This document shows, in pieces, positions 54,240 through 64,000 of a DNA stretch of 64,000 bases. The translations under genes were made by a program, and so were the position numbers. This DNA comes from Phytophthora sp. 'mugwort' (taxonomy: Eukaryota > Oomycota > Peronosporomycetes > Peronosporales > Peronosporaceae): positions 4,526,001 to 4,590,000 of the forward strand of contig JAUCEF010000018.1 in assembly GCA_033558025.1 (NCBI GenBank), read 5' to 3'. Each line of letters begins with the position of its first letter. Position 1 is the stretch's first letter. The notes beneath the pieces are model-generated. The model was not told the DNA's origin. It saw only the letters and a list, made by a program, of their open reading frames with translations, and ran no database searches.

Positions 54240-55690
54240 TTGCTGCTGAGGTTTCTTTGGCGTCTTTGCCTCTTTAGAAGTTTTGTCTCTCATTGTTTCT
54301 TTTTCGCCTTGGTAATGTCGGGGATCTGGCTGCTCCAGCATTGCTCGGGTCAATAATCTGCCTGATACTGTCGTGTTTTTTTTGCTTTTTACCCTTGCCT
54401 TTGTCAACGGGGCGGACAGGAATAAGCAGCACTTCGTGCTCCACGGTCTCTTTCTATCTCTGTCAGGAAGGTATTTTAGTCGAAATCGGTGCACCATTGC
54501 GTTGGAAAATATGTAATTTGTGACTCATTTTTACTTTACAGAAAGAAAAAATATCGCAGCTCTTAAATCCAGACGAAATGTTGTGGTCAACGTTGCAACT
54601 TGTCCACGCTAGTGTCGCAATGTGCAGCGCCTTTGCCTTACTGATTGTCATTTCACCGTTGCCGCGAACCGCCGTACCAATTAGGTTTTGCATTGTACTC
54701 TTGAATGACGAAAATACCGCTACTCTAAAGGTTGTAATAGATGCGTACCGTTGGCCGGCATACATACCAGTCGTATATCCAGATGCTGTGCGGTACCAAA
54801 TATTCCCGTGAAAAATGTGACGAACAACATCAATGAGTAGAAGGAGTGGTCGTTTTACAGTAATTGGAACTGCATTCGAGAAAAAAAAATCAACCATTTT
54901 GCAAACGAGGTCATGAAGGCTTTCTCCGTGGTTGTCACCGTCGCTCCAGGAATACTGCAGCCTTCCAGTATTTTGATGTGGTATTCGTGTGCCACACATT
55001 TTTGAGCCCTTAAGCGCTACAACTTTTGTGGTCTTTACGCGAATTTTCAAAATCAGTCTCGTCGATATTAAAAATGCGACTCCCATCGATCTTGTTTTCA
55101 ATCACAACTTTTGCCAGTGCCGAAAATAGCATGGCTACATCCAAATCTGCCACTCCATTGCGAACTTTTGATGCAGCTTGGGATATTCTTGAGCTCGGAA
55201 TAGGATAACGCTCCATGAATTTGTGGTACCACCCCCTCACTTGGTACGGTACCATCGAGGAGCTGTGATATCTGACGACAGTTTCTAATGACGTCCTGTG
55301 TGCCAACAGGAACTTCTCAAGTTGCTGACCAACGACCCACCCGTATATGCTTCTCTCTGCGTCTAAAGGCAGTTGTGGGTCTGGACCGCTCCGCTTGTTG
55401 AATACGGTTCACCGTTGGCATCTTGCCACGCTTTGTCCTCTTGAAGCCATCGAAATAGATTTCGAGTGTTTATGCTTTGCTCGTTACAAACCAACTCGAC
55501 TGCTGCTCCTTCACGTACTGCCTTGACGGTTTCGACTTTTTCTTGGCTGGTGTACGTTTTCCTCATTCGTTTATGTGTGAAGCAAAACCCAAACTGATAC
55601 ATGTCGTGCTTGCCAACCAAGCGGCTGGCTCATTAAGCGCAATTTGTCCTCACCATTCGTTGCGGCACTTGTCACAGTTTTTGTTTAGGA
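54240..55690 (-). pseudogene. Pogo/Tigger-like transposase 2
   Basis: Minus strand. Helix-turn-helix block: RKTYTSQEKVETVKAVREGA (about 55560), then NEQSINTRNLFRWLQEDKAW. The second DNA-binding part is PYQVRGWYHKFMERYPIPSS RISQAASKVRNG (55250-55150). DDE: RIFNIDETDFENS (first Asp, about 55070), RPLLLLIDVVRHIF (second acid, about 54850; the DGxxSH of intact copies is damaged to DVVRHIF), FRVAVFSSFKSTMQ (about 54730, where the QPLD aspartate is lost). It is related to the copy at 39976, on the opposite strand, and is clearly inactive. Confidence 0.82.
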
Positions 55691-56063
55691 TTGTGCATTA
55701 AATCGTGCGGGTCCAAGCGGACTGTCTTTTAAATCCGATTGACTTAAACTGGTCGTTTACCTTACATGCGAAATGCCGCCGTGCTCGCAGCTGCGACACC
55801 AGTTGGTGGAATTCTCAAACGAGCAAGATTAGCTGAGCTCGCACCGTAGGATTCGCCTCTTGGGTAAAAAGGCGAAACTATGGAAGATACGATACGTCTC
55901 TTGTAGAATGCGAAGTTGCTAACGTGCTATCGAGCATGTCGACGGTATTGGCACCGAGTCCACGGCGGAGACTACGTACACATACAATAAAAAGGACATT
56001 TATAATGAAACCAAGTCTGTAATAAGTTTACCTCATTTTCCAAAACGGATGGCATCGCTGCGC
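55691..56063. other. Unassigned spacer
   Basis: No gene or repeat end supported. Confidence 0.4.
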
Positions 56064-56235
56064 TCCTGCGAGGAGAAGATTCTAAGTTCGGCCCAGTACA
56101 TTGCTCGGATCGCTGGAATGCTCGGCGCTGGGCCTGCATCCGCAAATACCGCGTGGCCCTGCTTCGCGGGCACCCCGCGCGGGTTTGCTACGGCTATGCG
56201 ACCTCGCAACCGCTCGCATCCGATTATGTTTTTTA
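56064..56235 (+). repeat. Single arm of the GC-rich repeat family, second copy
   Basis: CTCCTGCGAGGAGAAGATTC, then TAAGTTCGGCCCAGTACA and the core CCGCAAATACCGCGTGGCCC closely match 34928-35100. Confidence 0.75.
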
Positions 56236-56379
56236 CCCCCTCTAAAAAAAACTGTATACGAAGCTACTCTCCCGAGTCCACCGCTGGAGCCAGATTCTGA
56301 CACACTTGGTTTATGCCACAACTCGTTTTCGAGTGCGCCTACGCACGCTTAAGCGCCACTGTTCCCACCCCTTCATGCC

Positions 56380-57560
56380 ATTCAAACTCACTTTCCAGCT
56401 ATCCGGCCAACCCAATATACCCAGAGCCCAAGCCAGCAAGCGATCCCGTGAGGAGTTGACTGACGAAGCCATCGAGCAAGGCGTAGCCAGGTCGGTCCAG
56501 CTTGACAAAATGCGCCAATCCAAGCGTGCTAGGTGCGGATGTGGGAATCTCGTGGATTACTAGTGATTAGTGCTTGCTCAAACCGCCATGCCCGGATGTT
56601 ATAATGGAGGGGCGGGTGAGAAGGAGAGCCTGCAAAAATTGGCGCACTTACCGGTTGGTCAACTCAAACCCGAGTACAAGCACAGCTAAGGAAAGCGCCA
56701 TCCGTCTCTCTGCTCGATCGCGGCCCACTGCAGCGATCAACGAAAACGACGACATCGGCCCCACGGCGCCGGTGTTGGACCGCTCCGTGCTGAGCGGTGC
56801 CGAGTTAGCCGTGAAATTACGAATATTCGGAGGGAGAAATCAATCGGCCATGGCAAGTCGTGGAGGAATTTGTGATGCTACGCTGGAACATCAGCAGCGA
56901 CAAGAAGCGCAAGTACGGCGGAATTGACGCGATGTTCCTGATGGTGGGGTCGCTTAAGCATTTCGGCAAGTGCGGCATTACGACTGGTGTATTTGATAGA
57001 AATCCACCAAACGTCATGAAATACACCGACATGATCTGTCCCGTTTTGTACGAAGGATTCGTCGACGACGTCAATAGCAACCGGAGCAAGCGCGACATTG
57101 TGGTCACACCGGCGCCGTAGCGAGCACATAGAAGTTCGGGAAGACGTTTTCGAACATCCGTGAGCTCGCTAGGCCACCGATGCGACCTTCCAGCAGGCCA
57201 TATGCGTACGTTCTGAACGAAGGTCACAGTACCTACTGCAATACCGACGATGCATAATTTGCGTGGTTACAATACCGATGTAACCACGGGTAGGGCGGTT
57301 AATTGCGCACAGCACAACCCAGGACATGTATCGTACATCGAGATATTCCGCAAGTTCGCTGTCAGACTGAAAGGCGCCTTCCCGAGGGCAGGCTGCTGGC
57401 CCGATAAGCGAGTGGGATCTGCTCGCTGACAACAGCTACCAGGCCTTTCGTCGCACTTCCGAGCCATCACGCCGCACATGAAGCAGCCAGGAGAGACGCT
57501 CTCGATTAGGTAAATAGCAGTGAACGACAAGACCACGACCGGGTTCTGGGCGTGTTGCTC
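56380..57560 (+). pseudogene. PIF/Harbinger-like (DDE_Tnp_4) transposase remnant
   Basis: The first part (56450-56550) reads ELTDEAIEQGVARSVQLDKM. The helix-turn-helix region is EEFVMLRWNISSDKKRKYGG, DAMFLMVGSLKHFGKCG and RNPPNVMKYTDMICPVLYEG (56860-57065), as before the DDE core of DDE_Tnp_4 proteins. Downstream, in broken frames: TFQQAICVRSERRSQYLL-like sequence near 57187 (first Asp region TDATFQ), YIEIFRKF near 57335, and WDLLADNSYQAF near 57415 (the DxxY motif of the second Asp). Classification is by motif order and is less certain than for other elements. Target duplication not found. Confidence 0.6.
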
Positions 57561-58369
57561 TGATAATTATCGCTGGTGTACACTTGAGGTACTACGGTGT
57601 GTGGCACACTAAGTGATGTGCATTCACATTAACAGAAAGCAGTACTCAGTACAGTGAAGATAACAAGAATCAGTAGGGAGCTTCATAGCCATTTTTTTTT
57701 GGATTTGACTAGGTTTTACTATGCTAGACAGTGAGACTTATACATATATGACAAAGGCGGTTCTGTCGCGAGTAAATAGAAATAAGTTAGTTTACATTTG
57801 GAAACGAAGAGTTAATTAGCCTTATGAGGATGGTGGTTACTCTGGAAGTCAATAGATTGCGATCTACAGGACCACACTTGTTCTGGGTATAGAACGAAGG
57901 TCATCGACCCTAATTACAGTCTTCCTCTACGCAAAGCTACGGCAGCCCTGCTACAGCTGTGATGAAGGGAACTATGATAGCTATTTAGACGAACGTGATA
58001 CTTACTAACGGCCGCGTGCATCTGACACCGATACGAGGCTATTTGTCCATCAGCTACCTCGGGTATCTACTTACCATTGGCGAAAACATGCTCATTAAAC
58101 ACAAGACCGCGCGAAATCATTACCGAACGCGTCGTGAGCATCGCCTACACAGCATGTTTCGGATCCGTCGCAACAGCTCGGAGACCTCGCGGAGTCGTCA
58201 GAGCAGCAAGGGCAGTGACAGTGAGGAAACTCGGTTAGGCACTTGAGACCCAAAAATCATTCAGCACTTTTGTGGTGGTAACATGGAGTATGCACTTTGA
58301 CTACATGCATTGTGTGTTTCTGCAGTTGTGTCTTCTAATCGGACTTCTTAATCGGAATTCATAGTCCTA
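57561..58369. other. Unassigned sequence
   Basis: An open frame at 57995-58246 encodes a basic C-terminus (RRNSSETSRSRQSSKGSDSE) with no known motif. Nothing else is supported. Confidence 0.35.
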
Positions 58370-58499
58370 TTAAGACGTCAGCATTTCAGGCCAAGCCGAA
58401 AAGCAATACCAGTCCAGGGTGGATCTTGTGTAGACCACACCAGAAAAACAACGACTCATTCTCCGGCAGATACGCAGGTGCATCAGCGCACAGACGCCA

Positions 58500-59000
58500 G
58501 TGCATCGCGGGCTAACGGATGTGTTTGGTGGCGCTGCAGGTAGCGCAGCAGGGAGACAACACACCGGGAAGGAGGGCACACCTCGAGGCAAGGTTGTAGC
58601 GAGGATCTATTGTAATTGGTGAACGATCAGAAGACGGTATGCTGCCCGTTTATTGGAGCTATGAGTTGTTGCCGTGCACTCGAGACAAGCTTCGTTAGAG
58701 CTTCACGTGTATGGACTAGGTCAAACTCGAGTGCCCGATAAATAGTTGCATATAAAACATTATGACCCAAATCGAAGCGCTGGGATAGCTCCGCGTACCT
58801 CTTCAAAAAAAAAAACACGGGTGATGCCCGACATATTCAAATACACAGGCATGCTGGGGCCACTTTGAGGTATTTTTAGTTATTTTTTGTCAGTATTGTC
58901 GGTCTTGATAAACTTATGGTACCACCTAGTGAGGCTTCGCTCAGAAACTCCTAGAACAGTCGACACCACACCTACCTGAACGTCATGTGCATACATGAGC
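58500..59000 (-). pseudogene. Tc1/mariner-type transposase, N-terminal fragment
   Basis: The minus strand reads a helix-turn-helix QVGVVSTVLGVSERSLTRWY with HKFI (about 58985-58920), comparable to VAAVIGVSVRSIGYW in the copy at 24773. Downstream in the same orientation: LKRYAELSQRFDLGHNVLYA, TIYRALEFDLVHTREALTKL (58800-58690), equivalent to TICRLPRFDLGISRKVLTKR there. The catalytic core is not present, so it is a 5' fragment of a second DDE_3 element. Confidence 0.7.
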
Positions 59001-59349
59001 ACAGTGCCACGCTGTTACGATACAGCTCTGGTCGCCACCGTTAGGACGAGAACCACCGTTAGGGCAAGACGCTTCCAGAGTGTTCGACAGCATGTTGTCC
59101 CAGACGAGGGACGAGGTCAAGGAATATTTCAAGTTGAAAACGCCAGTAGGCATCGACGGCCACGTCGCTCTCAGTGAGTTTTGCATATGAACAGACTCAG
59201 TCTAAAATACGACAGCTAGGAGAAAAGCAGTCTCAGGACAAGGGCGAGCTGAGCAACTATGTAGGAATAGGAAGTTGGTATTTTACTTTACACAGCTCCT
59301 TGTCTTGTACTCTGTTCAAGAGTTGCGTCGCCGAACTGCGATCGGAACA

Positions 59350-59362
59350 GGGTTATGAGCCC
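59350..59362 (+). other. Primer-binding site of copia 2
   Basis: GGGTTATGAGCCC lies immediately after a CA that probably ends the 5' LTR (59348-59349). It is the exact complement of GGGCTCATAACCC, the anticodon stem-loop shared by eukaryotic initiator tRNA-Met. The extent of the 5' LTR upstream could not be fixed because the 3' LTR is outside the window. Confidence 0.75.
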
Positions 59363-59403
59363 AAGCTGACAATAAGCTAGTACCGAACGCTCAAGAATCT
59401 AGG

Positions 59404-60290
59404 ATGTCGACAAAGGTCGAACTCAACAAAAACGGACGCCCAGTGAACTGGCATGGCCAGTGCTGATCGTACTACGAGAACATGATGGAACTCTCGTTCA
59501 CGGACAAGTCCTGGAATATGCGAATGGAGATAAGATGCTGGCCGCGGGCGCGGATGACATTGAGAAGAAACAGTTCAACGATGCCCAGATGAAGATCAAG
59601 CACATTATTGTGTCGTCACTGTCTATGGAACTAGGACAGCAAGTGATGACTAAGAGGAATGGAACAGAGTTGTGGAAGCACTTGGAGGACATGTACGAGG
59701 GCAACACGGTCACACGTACTAACCAAGAGATCATCTTGTTCAAGAGATCATCTTGGCCGCGAAGTGTAAGCCAAATTGGGATGTGAGACAACATGTGAGC
59801 AACATGTTCCTGATGAAGGCTCAAATTGCAGCGCTGAATGCTGATGTGAGAGATCCCATCTTCATCAATATGTTGATGAGATCGCTACCAACAAATCCCC
59901 GCTTTGACCGTCTCAGAGGATTGGTTGAGATCGTTGCAAGTGAGGTCGGCACACCTAACAAGCTTCGAGACCAAATGTTGCACACGGATAATTATAACAA
60001 GTGTGATCGCGAATTGGGCGTATTGAGTGTTACACTGCCCAGAACACACCACCAAACCAAGGTCATAGCAGAAGTTGCACCTGAGTACTGGAACGCACCC
60101 TGGAGCCAAGCAAGCAACGGTTGCTGCGTTGACTACAATGAAGGTGGACAAACAACAAGGAACTTATTTAACTGCCATCGACCTGGGCACATGGAGGAGG
60201 ACTGCGCGAAGAAAGCTGCCGTGCCGTCCCCCTTGGCCCAAGGAAACAAGCACGCAGAAGGCTGCGCAAGAACAGTACTTGAAATGTAGG
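59404..60290 (+). pseudogene. gag: Copia 2 gag (UBN2-type)
   Basis: ATG 59404 gives MSTKVELNKNGRPVNWHGQC and then TGA (59464-59466), a nonsense change where family members have Trp before SYYENMM. It continues as KMLAAGADDIEKKQFNDAQM, KIKHIIVSSLSMELGQQVMT, ELWKHLEDMYEGNTVTRTNQ and, after a shift, WDVRQHVSNMFLMKAQIAAL, MLMRSLPTNPRFDRLRGLVE. The zinc knuckle FNCHRPGHMEEDC (about 60169) lacks the first Cys of CX2CX4HX4C. It forms the particle shell in intact copies. Confidence 0.85.
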
Positions 60291-60419
60291 AAATACTACT
60301 ACTCCTGACATCGAGACGGTGCCTGATGAGCCACCAGCTTCGGTCCTAAATGATGTTGATGGTAAGGCGCAGGTCAAATCAATCAATGAAGACCTTTCTG
60401 CCAACGTGAGCGCCGATAC

Positions 60420-60990
60420 AAGATCAGAAGACTACGCTATTTGGGAGTGGTGCTTAGATAATGCGGCGAATGTTCACATGGCGTCGGACCGCAGATATTT
60501 CACGGAATACGAGAAATTCGATGAAAACGCGGATGCTGTACGAGGATTCAGTAAGAAGTTCGCAATTACTCAGTTGGACATGGTACAGTGCAAGTAGTAG
60601 TCAAAAGAGGCGAATAGGACGTGGTCATTACGCTTCAGGATACTTTTCACGTGCCTGACTGTAAGAATTTATTGTCGCACTCGCAAGCTGAGGAGCAAGG
60701 CTATGCCGTAGAATATCATGGACCTTCGGGTACAAAGGTGTACGAACTATGGAAAGGTGAAGAAAAATTGCTGAAGTTGGCCGTGACAAGTCTGGACTGT
60801 TCACGTTCACTGCGAAGAATATTGTCTTACCAGAAGGAAGTCAAAAAGAACAACTCCCCAAAATCAGTCACGATGACGCACCATTACCATAAGCGAATAT
60901 ATCAGCTGATGATGGAGCTGCTGATCTTCAAAGGTGGCATGAACGACTTGGCCACTTACGCCCGCAATGTGTGAAGATGATGGTTGATGT
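60420..60990 (+). pseudogene. pol: Copia 2 protease and pre-integrase domain
   Basis: The frame reads WEWCLDNAANVHMASDRRYF TEYEKF at about 60440-60510. This occupies the place of the protease active site (usually DSGA or DTGA) but has DNAA. VITLQDTFHVPDCKNLLSHS follows at 60621, then ADLQRWHERLGHLRPQCVKM MVD near 60925-60985, the pre-integrase HHCC zinc finger. Stops at 60595-60600 and near 60996 break the frame. Confidence 0.82.
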
Positions 60991-61119
60991 GAACTAGTAA
61001 CAGGGATGATGATTGGACAACGTGTCTTTGGAGACTATGAAGCTTACCACATGGGGAAGGAGCGAAGGCTTCCCACTATATAGTGACTAGAACGTAAAAT
61101 TACTCGGAAGAATCAAGTA

Positions 61120-61850
61120 ATATTCGCTGACTTGCTGTTCCTGAAGCAGAATGGATGCTCAAGTGACCAAAGGACAGTGCTAGTCATTATAGATGGTTTC
61201 ACGCGATATAGAACCATTTACCTGCTCAAGACTGCAGCGGAGGCAAATGTGGCGATGAAGAGATACATCGAGTGGGCAGATAGGCAGTTCCCGGGATATA
61301 ATGTGAAAAAGGTGATAACAGATAATGGTGGAGAATTTGTTTTTAACAGCACGATGAACAAATGGTACTACAAGAAGGGAATCGAGTTCCTGCCAAACCC
61401 ACCTCGTAGTTCTAACCTGAACCCATGTGAAAGAGCTCACCAGACTCTGGTTCACATGTTGAAGGCACTCCTGAGTGCGTCAGGCTTGCCAATGAGATTC
61501 TGGATGCACGCCTTGGGAATTGCGGTGTATCTCAGAAACCGGTCGTATCACCAAGCAATTAAGGACACGCCGTACCATTTGATGATGGGGAAAAGCCCGA
61601 CTTACACAGGATTAAGAAGTTTGGATCAATAGCGTATGTACACAAGCCAACGGGTCCGTCACGTCGAAATCTCGACGATAACTGCCGTCTTGGGTTCCTT
61701 GTAGGCTACCTGGAGGGGCAAACGGGCTACCAAGCGTACTTCCCGTCAGAGCACGTTGTGCAGCATGTCCAGTATGCAACGATCAACGAAGATATCGTGT
61801 ACAAGGACCGGTGCAGCGATGGCTACACCAAGTCGGTTGCCGGCTGAATG
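61120..61850 (+). pseudogene. pol: Copia 2 integrase
   Basis: FADLLFLKQNG (first Asp, about 61126), TVLVIIDGFTRYRTIYLLKT, KKVITDNGGEFVFNSTMNKW (second Asp, about 61308) and SSNLNPCERAHQTLVHMLKA (catalytic Glu, about 61410), followed by LPMRFWMHALGIAVYLRNRS. All three DDE residues are present in one nearly continuous 166-codon frame, the best-preserved piece of this element. A frame change at about 61620 leads to NCRLGFLVGYLEGQTGYQAY and EHVVQHVQYATINED. Confidence 0.9.
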
Positions 61851-61999
61851 TTCACTGCTGAAATTACGGATGAAATTGACTCTGGATCATGTGGAGATGA
61901 CCAGATTGAACTTGATGAAGTTGTGAATCTAAACGAACAAACGAGCTCCTGCACGAGCACCAGATTCGGATGATCCAGAACTTCCCGACTATGAAGATC

Positions 62000-62900
62000 T
62001 TAATGACATGCCTGAAATCTCCGTCAATGATGAGAACGAAGAAATGAAGGAGTCACACGAATATGAAATTGGGATAGAGAAATCGAATAGGATGCCAATA
62101 AACCCAGCTTCCCCGGAGAAGGCTAGTGGTAACCAAGTGGAGTCTCAAGAAGTTGTTCAGTTGGATGATCAATTGAATTCTGATCTCGACGAAGAGATGT
62201 AAGAAAAAGGTCCAGCAATTCCCAGTGTGATCCCAGAAGAATCAACTGAGAACAATACCCGACGTTCGCGAGACCAATGGACCTCACGAGCAAGAAGATG
62301 CGGATTTGGAAGGCTCCGTTAGTGAAGAAGAACCTGAACAAGAGCCTAAGCCATCCGACCCTTTATCTAATGAGCAGTCTACACCAGGTGAAGATGGACG
62401 AATGAAGATAAAGAAAATCTAGAAGGAAACGTTAATGATGCCGATGATTGGACGCGCTGCCCTCCATGGAACAAACTGGACATAGAGGAAGCATACACGA
62501 GGACGGCCTACAAGACAATCATCAGGGAAAGAAAATCTGAGTGTAACGTTAGTTTGTCTGAGAATACCTCAGCAGAGCAAGAAATGACAGCAATGGATGA
62601 TGGAAATGAAATGGACGTATGTATGATACCCGAGAGACTAACGGATGCAGAGCAATCATCGGTCGAAGCCGAACTGGAGGATGTACAAAAACTGAAACGT
62701 CAATGCAACCTTGCAGGACAACCCCACAGAATGACACTCCGCAGTGAAGCTGAGCGTCGATCTCGTAGAAGACTCGAGGATTTTCAAGTATATGCTAGCT
62801 TCTGCAAACGAGAATCTACGACCAACTCTGACATGATAGCCGATAGAAAGTGACACATCAAGGATGTGAAAATGACACGAAGCAATGCGTTCACCCCAGC
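62000..62900 (+). pseudogene. pol: Copia 2 acidic linker between integrase and reverse transcriptase
   Basis: Plus-strand frames are Glu/Asp/Ser-rich: PEISVNDENEEMKESHEYEI (62008) and SVEAELEDVQKLKRQCNLAG, MTLRSEAERRSRRRLEDFQV (62650-62790). Such charged variable linkers are common before the RT of copia Pol. No catalytic motif is expected here. Confidence 0.6.
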
Positions 62901-64000
62901 ATGAAGAATGGCTGGAGGGTATGCGTCGAGAAGTGGATACTAGTTCGAAAAAGATGTGTTCGAGCTGATCGATAAAACGGGGATGCCGAAGCAGGCGAAC
63001 CTGCTAAATACCATGTGGAGATTTCAAGCCAAGATAGGTTCGGAAGGTTTTGTGTACAGATCGCGCCCACGTTTGGTAGGACGTGGATACTTCCAGAAGT
63101 TTGGAGTGGACTATGATTTGACGTTTTCACCAGTAGCTCGCATGGTAACATTCCGAGTAGTAGCAGCAATGGCTACTAAGTTAGGTATAACCCTTTACCA
63201 GGGAGACATCGACACTGCATACCTGGATGCAGACCTGAAAATCTAGCAATACGTGCGAAGTATTCCAGGATTTCCCTGTCCAGAAGGCTAAGCCTACCGG
63301 TAAATCAAACGCTTTATTGTTTACACCAGTATGACGCTAAATGGCTTCAAGAAGTGGATAAGTTCTCAAATCCAAAGGCTATCACAGCACGGAAAATGAA
63401 CCTTGTCTGTATGTCTCTACAAGAATGGCATCCTGGCGCTAATCCCGTTGTATGTAGATGACATAGTACTTGCCACAAATTCAGTGGACTACAAGACCCC
63501 ATTGTTTGCTGCTTTTGATAAGAAGTATGGCTTTAAAGAGTGCTGTGGGTATTGCTCATGAATTCCTCGGTGTGCAAATGGAACAAATGAACAAGGTATT
63601 TGGATTCATCAGGAGAAATATTGCAAGGAAGTCATTGAGCGTTTTGGATTTGATGGAGCACATGGTAGCGCAACTCCTATGGAAACAAAAGCAAGATACA
63701 AACCCAACACTAACGGTGAAAAAGAGGAAACAATTGCTTTCGATTATCGAGCTGCGATAGGATCATTGATGTACCTCGCTACAGCACCCGACCTGATATT
63801 GCTTTCTCGGTTGGATATTTGAGTCGCTTCGTTAGCAATCCAACGAAGAAGCACTGCGAGGCAGTAAAATGTATTTCCGCTATCTAGTGGCTACTGGCAG
63901 AAAGGGAATCTTGTATTCCGCAAGTAGTGAAGGAGCCAACAAGATAGTAGTCAGCGGACATTGTGATGCGGATTGGGGTATTGGCCCAGAGACCCGCAAG
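62900..64000 (+). pseudogene. pol: Copia 2 reverse transcriptase and start of RNase H (partial)
   Basis: RT blocks: RPRLVGRGYFQKFGVDYDLT FSPVARMVTFR (63064-63160), LYQGDIDTAYLDADLK (63193), then stops and QYVRSIPGFPCPEG. The catalytic YVDDIVLATNS is intact near 63452-63484. Connection and RNase H: IAHEFLGVQMEQMNKVFGFI (63550-63610), a block near 63740-63770 reading FDYRAAIGSLMYLATAP, and VVSGHCDADWGIGPETRK at the window end, the first acidic motif of RNase H. Several frameshifts. Continues beyond 64000. Confidence 0.88.

Larger units (their letters stand above)
59350..64000 (+). mobile_element. Ty1/copia retrotransposon 2 (truncated by window end)
   Basis: Order on the plus strand is primer site, gag, protease, pre-integrase, integrase, reverse transcriptase, then RNase H cut by the window edge. 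Each domain is recognisable but carries stops or shifts. It is a different family from copia 1: primer, gag and protease motifs differ. Confidence 0.9.

Overview
This window looks like a gene-poor, transposon-packed stretch of an oomycete nuclear genome, most likely Phytophthora or a close relative. Evidence: intron-poor genes with short 5' leaders; three start sites preceded by the oomycete Inr/FPR-type core promoter; and oomycete-style gypsy, copia, PiggyBac, hAT, MULE, Tc1/mariner, pogo and Harbinger-like remnants. Only three genes look intact, all for secreted proteins. Nearly everything else is decayed mobile DNA, so most transposase entries are pseudogenes given as ranges rather than clean reading frames.

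Layout. 1-1455: nothing recognised. 1456-22926: a four-level nest of elements. A Ty3/gypsy retrotransposon (plus strand, LTRs starting at 1456 and 8318) has its 3' LTR split at a TTAA by PiggyBac element A (8514-22770). The transposase gene of A is split by a Ty1/copia element on the minus strand (12082-22222). The reverse transcriptase of that copia is split at a TTAA by PiggyBac element B (13380-18801). B carries a minus-strand transposase and a plus-strand Myb/SANT + DOT1-like methyltransferase gene. Host sequence rejoins across each insertion, so the order of events can be read directly.

23098-30374: long inverted repeats, an intron-containing Tc1-like transposase, and a pogo-like element inserted at TA inside an older repeat. 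30975-39599: the conserved island. It holds a secreted alpha/beta-hydrolase (minus), a secreted protein with only the N-terminal domain (minus), and a 550-residue protein (plus) that contains both domains. A long-inverted-repeat element lies between the two single-domain genes.

39976-64000: a pogo-like transposase, a tRNA-Met (CAT anticodon), a hAT transposase, a MULE fragment, two more PiggyBac transposases (C minus, D plus with probable introns), a second pogo-like copy, a Harbinger-like remnant, a Tc1-like N-terminal fragment, and a second Ty1/copia element cut by the window edge.

Links between parts. Both copia elements have primer-binding sites complementary to the anticodon arm of a tRNA-Met, and one fits the tRNA-Met encoded in this window. 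The three host genes share signal peptides, an MW start and promoter type, and appear to come from one two-domain family. The most novel item is the DOT1-like gene lying within the termini of PiggyBac B.
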